DNA from: Xenopus tropicalis
Lineage: Eukaryota; Chordata; Amphibia; Anura; Pipidae
Direction of reading: 5' to 3'
Assembly (NCBI RefSeq): GCF_000004195.4
Contig: NC_030680.2
Coordinates: 143,120,045-143,184,044 of the forward strand
DNA length: 64,000 nucleotides
Each line of letters begins with the position of its first letter. Position 1 is the first letter of the stretch. Below are positions 54,680-64,000 of the stretch, one piece after another. The translations under genes and the position numbers were made by a program. The notes under the pieces were generated by a model that was not told where the DNA came from, searched no databases, and was given only the letters and a program-made list of their open reading frames with translations.

Positions 54680-57311
54680 TTTCCATTAAAGATAAATATT
54701 AATTTTAAGTAAAATACACAAATAGCAACAAAAAAATAAAAGTTTCAAGAAAATTAAATACAAAGAAATAGACAAGTTTTTTAAAAAAATAAGAAAATTC
54801 CTCATTGAAAGTAAAGATTGAAAAGTAGGTCCTCAGCACACAAATATTTGTTTTTAAACTAAATACAAAAACTAAACAAGATTTTTAAAAAAAGAAAATT
54901 CTAGAAATCAATGTTTCCCCATTGAAAGTAAAGAGTGAAAAGTAGGTTCTCGGCACATAAATATTTATTTTTAAGTTAAATACAAAAAATACACATGATT
55001 TTTAAAAAAAATATTCAAGAAAATTCTAAAAAACAATGTTTCCCATTAAAAGTACAGGGTGAAAGTAGATTATGGGCACATAAATATTTATTTTTAAATT
55101 AAATACAAAAAAACACAAGATTTTTTAAAAAATATTCAAGAAAATTCTAGAAGTCAATGTTTTCCCATTGAAAGTAAAGAGTGAAAAGTAGGTTATGGGC
55201 ACATAAATATTTATTTTTAAGTTAAATACAAAAAATACACGTGATTTTTTTAAAAAATATTCAAGAAAATTCTAAAAAACAATGTTTCCCATTAAAAGTA
55301 CAGGGTGAAAGTAGATTATGGGCACATAAATATTTATTTTTAAGTTAAATAAAAAAAATACACATGATTTTTTAAAAAAATATTCAAGAAAATTCTAAAA
55401 ATCAATGTTTCCCATTGAAAGTACAGGGTGAAAGTAGGTTATGGGCACATAAATATTTCTTTTTAAATTAAATACAAAAAATACACAAGATTTTGTTAAA
55501 AAATATTCAAGAATATTCTAAAAATCATTGTTTCCCCATTGAAAGTAGAGAGTGAAAAGTAGGTTCTCGGCACATAAATATTTCTTTTTAAATTAAATAC
55601 AAAAAAATACACAAGATTTTTTTAAAAAAATATTCAAGAAAATGTTAAAAATCAATGTTTCCCATTGAAAGTACAGGGTGAAAGTAGATTATGGGCACAT
55701 AAATATTTCTTTTTAAATTAAATACAAAAATTACACAAGATTTTTAAAAAAGTTTCCCCATCGAAAGTACAGAGTGAAAGTAGGTTCTCGGCACATAAAT
55801 ATTTCTTTTTAAATTAAATACAAAAATTACACAAGATTTTTTAAAAAGTTTCCCCATCGAAAGTACAGAGTGAAAGTAGGTTATGGGCACATAAATATTT
55901 CTTTTTAAATGAAATATAAAAAATACACAAGATTTTTTTTCATATATTCAAGAAAATTCTAGAAATCAATGTTTCCCATTGAAAGTAAAGAGTGGAAAGT
56001 CAGTTATGTGCACATAAATAATTATTTTTAAATTAAATATAAAACATACAGAATTTTTTTTTTTTTTAATATTCAAGAAAATTCTAGAAATCAATGTTTC
56101 CCATTGAAAGTAAAGAGTGAAAGTAGGTTATGGGCACATAAATATTTCTTTTTAAATTAATTATAAAAAATACACAAGATTATTTTTTTTTTCATATATT
56201 CAAGAAAATTCTAGAAATCAATGTTTCCCATTGAAAGTAAAGAGTGAAAAGTCGGTTATGGGCACATAAATATTTATTTTTAAATTAAATATAAAAAATA
56301 CACAAGATTTTTTTTTTTTTTTATATATTCAAGAAAATTCTAGAAATCAATGTTTCTCATTGAAAGTAAAGAGTGAAAAGTAGGTTATGGGCACATAAAT
56401 ATTTATTTTTAAATTAAATATAAAAAATACACAAGATTTTTTTTTATTTTTTTTATATATATTCAAGAAAATTCTAGAAATCAGTGTTTCCCATTGAAAG
56501 TAAAGAGTGAAAAGTCGGTTATGGGCACATAAATATTTATTTTTAAATTAAATATAAAAAATACACAAGATTTTTTTTATATATATTCAAGAAAATTCTA
56601 GAAATCAGTGTTTCCCATTGAAAGTAAAGAGTGAAAAGTCTGTTATGGGCACATAAATATTTATTTTTAAATTAAATATAAAAAATACACAAGATTTTTT
56701 TTTTTTTTATATATTCAAGAAAATTCTAGAAATCAATGTTTCTCATTGAAAGTAAAGAGTGAAAAGTAGGTTATGGGCACATAAATATTTATTTTTAAAT
56801 TAAATATAAAAAATACACAAGATTTTTTTTTATTTTTTTTATATATATTCAAGAAAATTCTAGAAATCAGTGTTTCCCATTGAAAGTAAAGAGTGAAAAG
56901 TCGGTTATGGGCACATAAATATTTATTTTAAATTAATTATAAAAATACACAAGATTATTTTTTTTTTTTTTCATATATTCAAAAATTCTAGAAATCAATG
57001 TTTCCCATTGAAAGTAAAGAGTGAAAAGTCGGTTATGGGCACATAAATATTTATTTTTAAATTAAATATAAAAAATACACAAGATTTTTTTTTTTATATA
57101 TATTCAAGAAAATTCTAGAAATCAATGTTTCTCATTGAAAGTAAAGAGTGAAAAGTCGGTTATGGGCACATAAATATTTATTTTTAAATTAAATATAAAA
57201 AATACACAAGATTTTTTTTCATATATTCAAGAAAATTCTAGAAATCAATGTTTCTCATTGAAAGTAAAGCGTGAAAGTAGATTATGGGCACATAACTGTT
57301 TATTTTTAAAC
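54680..57311. repeat. AT-rich ~120-bp tandem array, about 21 units
   Basis: Units of about 95-135 bp, each with TTCAAGAAAATTCTAGAAATC, CCCATTGAAAGTAAAGAGTG, GTTATGGGCACATAAATATT and AATACACAAGATTTTTTT. The landmark GGCACATAAAT (or a close variant) occurs about 21 times. Left-hand units (54700-55500) are more diverged, right-hand units (56100-57250) are nearly identical and carry longer T runs. Two adjacent short units near 55740-55890 share the same deletion. The array starts next to a MITE lacking its right end. Confidence 0.9.
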
Positions 57312-57799
57312 TTTTAGTTTTTTTTTAAATTTTAAAATTTTTTTTTACACATCGGTACAAATGGCACGAGCCTGAATTTTCTAGAATTTTCTCAAACAAT
57401 CTTTTAGAATATATTTTTATATTTATTTTGTGTAATATGCAACTGAAATAACGTCCAGTCTTCTTTGCACTATGATTATATGTTATACTGAAGTAGATAT
57501 TTACTGTGTGTGTAACAGCTGTTATTTCTATGGGAATATAGAACATTACAATAAATATTCATCTGTGAAATGCCCTTTTGCTACTCAACTAATTAGCAAT
57601 TAGCTTTGATTTGTTGGCTGCACTGAGACGGTAACATTGTATTGGGAAACTGTATGAGGCTGTGGCCCCTCCTTCATGTGCTGTTATAGATCGTTTGTTC
57701 CGTAATGGTCCCTCAATCATTGATATTCATGTTGGCTCACAGGGCTCCGCCCACTGCTGTATATGGGGGAGGGGGCTATTCATGTGTAATGGGGGTCAC
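57312..57799. other. Unassigned stretch
   Basis: AT-rich start, then unique DNA; no gene recognised. Confidence 0.3.
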
Positions 57800-57960
57800 T
57801 AGTGATGAGCGAATCTGTCCCTTTTTGTTTCACCAAAAAATTCGCGAATCTTTGGGAAGATTTGCGAAACAGGGAAAGATTTGCGAAATGGCGAAAATGT
57901 TGTGCATCAAAAAAAAATTGTGGCAAGTGTAATATTTTCTTACGCGTTTTTTTTTTAAAC
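57800..57960. mobile_element. Left half of a TAGTGATGAGCGAA MITE
   Basis: TAGTGATGAGCGAATCTGTC, then ACCAAAAAATTCGCGAATC and GCGAAATGGCGAAAATG, like 53573-53690. The right half is absent. Confidence 0.65.
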
Positions 57961-58531
57961 CATTATTCAGATTCATGATTTATTCACAGAAAAATGATAC
58001 AAACATTTATAAATAACCCCCCCTAGTCTGGGAATTGAGTTTAATCATTCAGAACTCAGATAACTATTTGTCTTCTGGTCTATATTATTTATATATATAT
58101 ATATATATGAGAAATTCACTAGTTTTTAAATTCTTCAGAATATTATTGGGTTTTTTTTCATCCAAGAAACAAAGCAAACATATGGGGGGGGGGTATATCT
58201 GCTAATGATTCCCTGAGTGACTGCTGGGATTTGCCCCATTTAAATGGAGTATTTACCATTATATACTTGGGGAAACAGAGGAGAAAACATTCCTGGGGTG
58301 AATGAATACAGAGATAAAGGGGACACAGGGAAATGGGGGGCAGGAAGCAGAGAGGGAAGAGTCCCGGTTACTTGGCTCTGATCCTACATTAATAGGAAAT
58401 GGTATCAATACTCAGGGGCCTGAAATACTCTCCCCTCACTTCCCACGTTGTGCTGCTCTCATTGTCACACCATTTTGTATTCATGTCTTGTTCTGATTCC
58501 AGAAAATGAAAGATTATTATTATGTTCAAAT
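57961..58531. other. Unassigned, with a (TA)n run
   Basis: A (TA)n microsatellite lies at about 58090-58108 and a G run of 9 near 58184. No gene was recognised. Confidence 0.3.
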
Positions 58532-58561
58532 CAATAGATAGATAGATACTGTATGTAGAAA

Positions 58562-58607
<46 letters not shown>

Positions 58608-58633
58608 GAATAGATAGATAGATAGATAGATGA

Positions 58634-58692
<59 letters not shown>

Positions 58693-59039
58693 CTGTTGGT
58701 AGAAGAGAGAGAGAAAGAGAGAGATGATAGATACAGTAGATAGGATAGATAGATGATAGATAAAAACTGTAGGTAGAATATAGATAAATGGATAGATAGA
58801 TATTGTAGGTAGAAAAAAGATAATAGATAGATAGATAGATAGATACTGCTGGTAGAAGATAGATGGATAGATAAATAGATAGATAGATACTGCTGGTAGA
58901 AGATAGATGGATAGATAAATAGATAGATAGATACTGCTGGTAGAAGATAGATGGATAGATAAATAGATAGATAGATACTGTTGGTAGAAGAGAGAGAGAG
59001 AAAGAGAGAGATGATAGATAGATAGATAGATAGATAGAT

Positions 59040-59076
<37 letters not shown>

Positions 59077-59455
59077 AAATGTAGGTAGAATATAGATAAA
59101 TGGATAGATAGATATTGTAGGTAGAAGAAAGATAATAGATAGATAGATAGATAGATAGATACTGCTGGTAGAAGATAGATGGATAAATAGATAGATAGAT
59201 ACTGTTGGTAGAAGAGAGAGAGAGAGAAAGAGAGAGATGATAGATAGATAGATAGATAAAAATGTAGGTAGAATATAGATAGATGGATAGATAGATAGAT
59301 AAATAAAAACTGTAGGTAGAATATAGATAAATGGATAGATAGATATTGTAGGTAGAAGAAAAATAATAGATAGATAGATAGATAGAAAGATAGATAGATA
59401 CTGCTGGTAGAAGATAGATGGATAGATAAATAGATAGATAGATACTGTTGGTAGA

Positions 59456-59490
<35 letters not shown>

Positions 59491-59571
59491 TGATAGATAG
59501 ATAGATAAATAAAAACTGTAGGTAGAATATAGATAAATGGATAGATAGATATTGTAGGTAGAAGAAAGATA

Positions 59572-59620
<49 letters not shown>

Positions 59621-59665
59621 GATAGATAGATAGATACTGTTGGTAGAAGATAGATGGATAGAAAA
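58532..59665. repeat. GATA/GAGA microsatellite block with higher-order units
   Basis: 1.1 kb of (GATA)n with interspersed GATACTGTTGGTAGAAGA, TAGGTAGAATATAGATAAATGG, GATATTGTAGGTAGAAGAAAG and (GA)n segments. ACTGTTGGTAGAAGA recurs at about 58692, 58979, 59203, 59446 and 59638, so blocks of roughly 190-290 bp have been duplicated as higher-order units. The complementary strand reads Ile-Tyr-Leu-Ser without stops (up to 430 codons), an artefact of a 4-bp repeat with no stop. Confidence 0.95.
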
Positions 59666-60741
59666 GAAAAGGGCACTTCACACCGCATAATATCTACTTT
59701 AGTACGGAAACTGGCCTCCGATACCATATATCCATGTTACAAAAATGATTTCCGTAATTGTATAATACACATTTATTTAAAAAATATATATATGTTTTTA
59801 AAAAATGTTCTAGAAAACCCCTTTGTAAGGAACAATGAACTTGGGTGAATAGATGCCCTTTCAGCCTTACAAATACAGGGCAGATGGACCCATGGGATCC
59901 CTGGAATTAACCCTTTCAGGGGTGTGGAAATTCGGAGACAAACCGCTTGCAGTGCCATTCACATATCCCTTTGCCCTTGGGGTACTTTTCTGATTTAATC
60001 ATTATAAAAAAATTCCCAATACCTTGAGAAAAAAATGATTTATTTGTTTTTGGAGAGGGGGGGGTTCCTAGAAAAAAATGATGCTAAAAAGCAGCAACGG
60101 TCCAAATGATCATGTGATCGGTGTCCCGTGGCCTCTCCCTCGGCACATTGCGTGATAATGTCACATTTCAGGAGTCGCACAATCCTGTCACTTCGCTTCC
60201 TATCAGGCAGTCGGCGAGTGAAAAGCTATTGGAGGGTGGTGTTATGTACCCTTCATGAATTATGCACCCTAAACAAACTTACACGATGTGGGGCACTCGA
60301 GCAGAAGCCTTTTAGCTGCAAGCCGCTCGCTGGAGACCTCTGCTACAAATCTCCCGGGGCGCTCTAAAATAGCTTAGACAGACCCTTAGCCTCTCTCTCT
60401 CTTGAACTGGCCCATTCCATGCTTGACTTGCTCCTCGCGGCTTCTCCGGGATGATGGAAATCCCATGAGGAACCCCTGTCTTGCAGATCTGGAGTCAGTG
60501 TATCCCTACGTACGGGGAAATATCATGGCGAGGTCGAGGAAATGCTAAAGCGCTGGTGAATTTCCATGTAATCTTGATATGAATGGGAATTAAATCATCA
60601 AACGTCTCATTTGTGGCGAGAAACCTTTGGGCTTCAGTATAACTTGCCCTTGCGATGGTCATGAGTCGCAACATGATCATCACCAAAATGTGCTTTTCCC
60701 CTTCATTCTGGGTAGGGCAGCCCCACACAAACGTTCATATG
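59666..60741. other. Unique sequence, conserved-noncoding candidate at 60100-60700
   Basis: Non-repetitive, with CpG-retaining phrases (CAGGCAGTCGGCGAGTG, GCAAGCCGCTCGCTGGAG) and CATTTATAAAC/AATTATGC-type words. No gene-like frame was seen. A G run of 8 lies near 60057. Confidence 0.3.
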
Positions 60742-61634
60742 TACAAGTAGGGGACCTGTTATCCAGGATGCTCGGGACCCGGGTTTTTTTCTGGATAAAG
60801 GGTCTTTCCGTAATTTGGATCCCAATAACTTAAGTCTGTAAAAAATTATTTAAGTATTAAATAAACCCAATAGGCATGTTTTGCCTCCAATAAGGATCAA
60901 TTGTATCTTAGTTGGGATCAAGTACAGGTACTGTTTTATTATTACAGAGAAAAGGGAATCATTTAACCATTAAATAAACCCAATAGGGCTGTTCTGCCCC
61001 CAATAAGGGGTAATTATATCTTAGTTGGGATCAAGTACAGGTACTGTTTTATTATTACAGAGAAAAGGGAATCATTTAACCATTAAATAAACCCAATAGG
61101 GCTGTTCTGCCCCCAATAAGGGGTAATTATATCTTAGTTGGGATCAAGTACAGGTACTGTTTTATTATTACAGAGAAAAGGGAATCATTTAACCATTAAA
61201 TAAACCCAATAGGGCTGTTCTGCCCCAATAAGGGGTAATTATATCTTAATTGGGATCAAGTACAGGTACTGTTTTATTATTACAGAGAAAAGGGAATCAT
61301 TTAACCATTAAATAAACCCAATAGGGCTGTTCTGCCCCCAATAAGGGGTAATTATATCTTAGTTGGGATCAAGTACAGGTACTGTTTTATTATTACAGAG
61401 AAAAGGGAATCATTTAACCATTAAATAAACCCAATAGGGCTGTTCTGCCCCAATAAGGGGTAATTATATCTTAGTTGGGATCAAGTACAGGTACTGTTTT
61501 ATTATTACAGAGAAAAGGGAATCATTTTATAAAAATTAGAATTATTTGCTTATAATGGAGTCTATGGGAGATGGCCTTTCCGTAATTCGGAACTTTCTGC
61601 ATAATGGGTTTCGGGATAAGGGATTCCATACCAT
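60742..61634 (-). mobile_element. ACAGGTATGGGA MITE carrying six 113-bp units, reversed
   Basis: The left edge TACAAGTAGGGGACCTGTTA is the complement of the usual right end. The right edge GGGATAAGGGATTCCATACC is the complement of the usual left end, so this is a complete copy on the - strand. Six units lie at about 60870-61530. The first unit is the most diverged (GCATGTTTTGCCTCC, AATTGTATC), the others nearly identical. Confidence 0.9.
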
Positions 61635-61724
61635 AAATGTACACACACATATAAATGGCATATTACTGTATATGCCTATATGCATAGGAGGAACCTGAAA
61701 GTTGAACAGTGCTGATGTATGAGC

Positions 61725-61922
61725 AATGGCAGACATTATGGATGTTTGTCCAATACGTCTTGGAGTCAGGAAGGAATTTTTTCCCCTCTGAGGCAAATTA
61801 GAGAGGCTTCAGATGGGGTTTTTGCCTTCCTCTGGATCAACTAGCAGTTAGGCAGGTTATATATAGGCATTATGGTTGAACGTGATGGGCGTATGTCTTT
61901 CTTCAGCCTAAATGACTATGTT
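61725..61922 (+). mobile_element. CR1-type LINE 3' tail
   Basis: CTTGGAGTCAGGAAGGAATTT, GAGGCTTCAGATGGGGTTTT, CCTTCCTCTGGATCAACTAG and GGTTGAACGTGATGGGCGTATG followed by TTCAGCCTAAATGACTATG form the typical 3' end of frog CR1-like LINEs. It is 5'-truncated, as is usual after incomplete reverse transcription. No coding part remains. Confidence 0.8.
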
Positions 61923-62400
61923 CTTGCTGAACAGCCCTTAGGGCAGTGAAGGTCGTCCCATGGCCCCCTTAGATAATAAAAAGGTTACAGATTTATCAAA
62001 ACACTTCAAGTCCACTTCAAGCTGGACTTACAAGTGCATCTAGGGGAGCAAATGGCTTTATAAACACCCAAGTGCCTGTGCCTAGGGCGGCTTTTAGGTG
62101 GGTAGCTCTAGGGTGCCTATATAAAATAATATGGGAGGGCCAGAAGTGGAGTGCCTAGGGCGCCTTTAGATATATAGCTATCGCTGCGCTGAGCAAAAAC
62201 AGGCAATGGGGGGCAATTTGGCTAATAATGTGCCCACCTTGGAGCTAATAAAAGACACAGACTGCCCATATACCATTGCCTTACCACAGTAGGGGGGCAA
62301 TTAAATAGTAATTCTACTGCACAATTCTTTGGGTGGGCAGGTATATGAGATACAGTATGGGTAGGCAAGTACATGAGTTATATGTCAATTGTACCACTCA
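61923..62400. other. Unassigned stretch
   Basis: Contains AGTGCCTAGGGCGGCTTTTAGG- and AGTGCCTAGGGCGCCTTTAGA-type phrases (62081-62170), a weak local duplication. No gene was recognised. Confidence 0.3.
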
Positions 62401-62467
62401 GTTATGCCCATTGTTAAGGGGTCCTCCGGGGCTGCCCGGTGGGCCCTTCACCCCCCAGTCCGACCCT
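62401..62467. mobile_element. Right-end fragment of a CAGGGTCGGACTGG hAT MITE
   Basis: It ends CCCCCCAGTCCGACCCTG, matching the end of 7751-7920. The left end is missing. Confidence 0.6.
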
Positions 62468-63628
62468 GGACCATGGTTATGCCCTAGGCACTTGCCTACC
62501 TTCTACTTATCCCTAGTTCTGGACATTTATATATCACAACAGCGCAGAATGTAGCGGAACCTCCCATTACCAACTACAGAAAACAAAGCGCCCCCCGACT
62601 TATTGCTGTACTGACAATATCTGTTTTTACACAACAGGTCAAGATCTTTGGGGTTTTGATTTCTGCCGCTCGTATTGAACAAAACCAATTGCGCACCATA
62701 GACTTTAGTAATTGCCATAATCCGCGCAGTGAAACCAAACAGCCCCCCACTTTGTGGTCTCGAAAAACCTCCTCATTTCTATGTAAACCTAACGGCACTA
62801 ATTTGATGGCAATACAAAGCCTCCTCTCTATAGCCTCCTTATCTAAATATGCTCCACTCGCAAACAATATCTATTTCATTCCGTTTTACGAATCCGCCTC
62901 CTCGATAATGCGCTCGGCTCACTTCAGAACGCGCCGTAATATCTGCGTCCAAAAAAAAAATAGAAATAAAAAGCGACAGCAAAATTGTAATCTTATTCTT
63001 TTTAACGGCTAAATTATTAATGGAATCTGCGCGATATTTCTCCGTAATGGACCATTATGTCTGCAAAGAGGAGGCAGCGGAAGGCGCTGAGCAAACTCCG
63101 CTCCATAAATGGGCAGTTTTATGAAAGAACAAGATAAATGCAATTAGCAGAGTTGTGCCAGTGGGTTCCATAACCTCGTTTTTGAACTGTAATTAAAACC
63201 GATAGCACAAATAATGGCGGCGCGGCAGCCTGCATCCCATTTGTTGGCAAACATAAACACACCGCGAACGCGCTCTGGGTCACGGAGGGGCTTCGCTCGG
63301 CTGGATAGATTTGATCGTTTTTAATTAGCTCTGAATGGAACGGATGGAGATTAGGAACATATTTGTTATTGGGCACTTTCATGCCCTACATTTTACAATC
63401 TCATTGTAGATTTATTTTTATTCCTCGGCCCGCTAGCAGACCCGGCGATTTATGTTGTGATTATGACGGAAATATCATCGGTAATGAGACGTAATAAAGA
63501 ATAATATCGCAGAGAAAGGGCCCGGGATAAAGGGATTTTCTGTGATTTGTGGAATATTTTCGGCTGATCCGATAACATGTTGAATCTGTTACAGATTTAC
63601 ACTGCTGTTTTTATAGAATTATCCTGTT
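62468..63628. other. Unique sequence, conserved-noncoding candidate
   Basis: More than 1 kb without recognisable repeats. CpG-retaining and homeobox-like words alternate: GTTTTTAATTAGCTCTGAATG (63319-63339), GCGAACGCGCTCTGGGTCACG (63264-63284), CGATTTATGTTGTGATTATGACG (63447-63469), GGTAATGAGACGTAATAAAG (63480-63499). A frame of 118 codons at 62656-63012 has no known domain. The composition is that of an ancient regulatory block, an inference only. Confidence 0.35.
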
Positions 63629-63850
63629 CAGTGGCGTAACTATGTATGGTCATGGGGGGGAAGCTGGGCAAAAGGTGGGCCCGGACCATGAGAGTCTGCT
63701 GAACCATGGTCCCCCCCAGGCCCTTCTCCTACCTATAAATGTAAAGGCAGATCAGTGGCATGAGAGGGCTGGGAGGAGGGACTGGACGTGCCGGGTCCCC
63801 TTGGAGGATTTTTCTGCAGGGGGGCCTGGAGCGATTTAGCGCTGCACTAC
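63629..63850. mobile_element. hAT-type element left end (CAGTGGCGTAACTA family), partial
   Basis: CAGTGGCGTAACTATGTATG is a familiar frog hAT terminus, followed by GC-rich DNA (GGGCCCGGACCATGAGAG, GGGGGGCCTGGAGCG). No clean right end or 8-bp target duplication was found before the window ends. Confidence 0.55.
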
Positions 63851-64000
63851 CTCTTTGCTGATTTTTATTGAAACAAAGTAGTTTCAATAATATATTTGAT
63901 ATGGATTATGCACAAAGCAAGGGAACATGTACCTAACTGGCAGCAGCCAATGAGTCCTTACCTTTACTGATCAAGCACAGTTACAGCACTGGAACGAGCC
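63851..64000. other. Unassigned end of window
   Basis: 150 bases without recognisable features. Confidence 0.3.

Noticed and set aside
58389..59727. 430- and 398-codon open frames on the - strand rich in Ile, Tyr, Leu and Ser
   Set aside because: They are direct translations of the GATA/GAGA microsatellite, which has no stop in these frames. No domain or gene structure.
62656..63012. 118-codon frame in unique DNA
   Set aside because: Unremarkable composition, no domain, no start context or splice signals.

Overview
The window looks like vertebrate nuclear DNA from a frog of the genus Xenopus, more likely X. tropicalis than X. laevis, although the species is inferred. The evidence is the repeat content: T2-type MITEs starting TTAAAGG, TTCGC-rich palindromic MITEs ending in TAGTGATGAGCGAA, MITEs starting ACAGGTATGGGA that carry 113-bp tandem arrays, several frog hAT families, a SPIN-like hAT copy, CR1-type 3' tails, tRNA-derived SINEs and a Ty3/gypsy pol relic. 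I found no host protein-coding gene, tRNA, rRNA, CRISPR array, operon or prokaryotic signal. Every long open frame lies in a tandem repeat or transposon, or has no family resemblance or exon structure. The window is best read as intergenic or deep intronic DNA.

Layout. 1-13 kb: non-repetitive DNA broken by hAT and T2 MITEs. It includes a SPIN-like element inside a dead Tc1 transposase (2.2-3.2 kb) and one hAT inside another (8.85-9.21 kb). 13-21 kb: a tRNA SINE, a 1-kb hAT MITE with a CCTCCA minisatellite and a long palindrome, T2 copies, and a candidate conserved noncoding block near 19.1-19.5 kb. 21-25.5 kb: a TTCGC-rich MITE, a 130-bp satellite array, and two MITEs with 113-bp arrays placed tail to tail. 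25.5-36 kb: hAT MITEs with target duplications, a 442-bp segmental tandem, a 31-bp minisatellite and a third minisatellite-bearing hAT. 36-46 kb: nested T2 and Harbinger-like MITEs, a ten-unit 113-bp array, a dead Tc1 with an in-frame 69-bp expansion, a T2 copy with an internal hairpin, and a gypsy pol relic whose YLDD box is split by a 10-bp repeat. 46-64 kb: 82-bp, 94-bp, 113-bp and AT-rich ~120-bp arrays, a GATA/GAGA microsatellite block, a CR1 tail and several candidate conserved noncoding stretches.

The genes do not work together here because no functional gene was found. The recurring theme is that tandem repeats grow inside non-autonomous DNA transposons: 113-bp units in ACAGGTATGGGA MITEs, CATCCTCCA minisatellites in two hAT families, CCGCGG units in a TTCGC MITE, 69-bp units in Tc1, and 77-bp units in a CR1-type tail. 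The most unusual feature is a TGACGTCA-like (CRE-like) palindrome, usually with a TATAAAAG motif, found inside four hAT MITEs with two kinds of termini. Most host-sequence comments (candidate conserved noncoding elements) are weak and need alignment.
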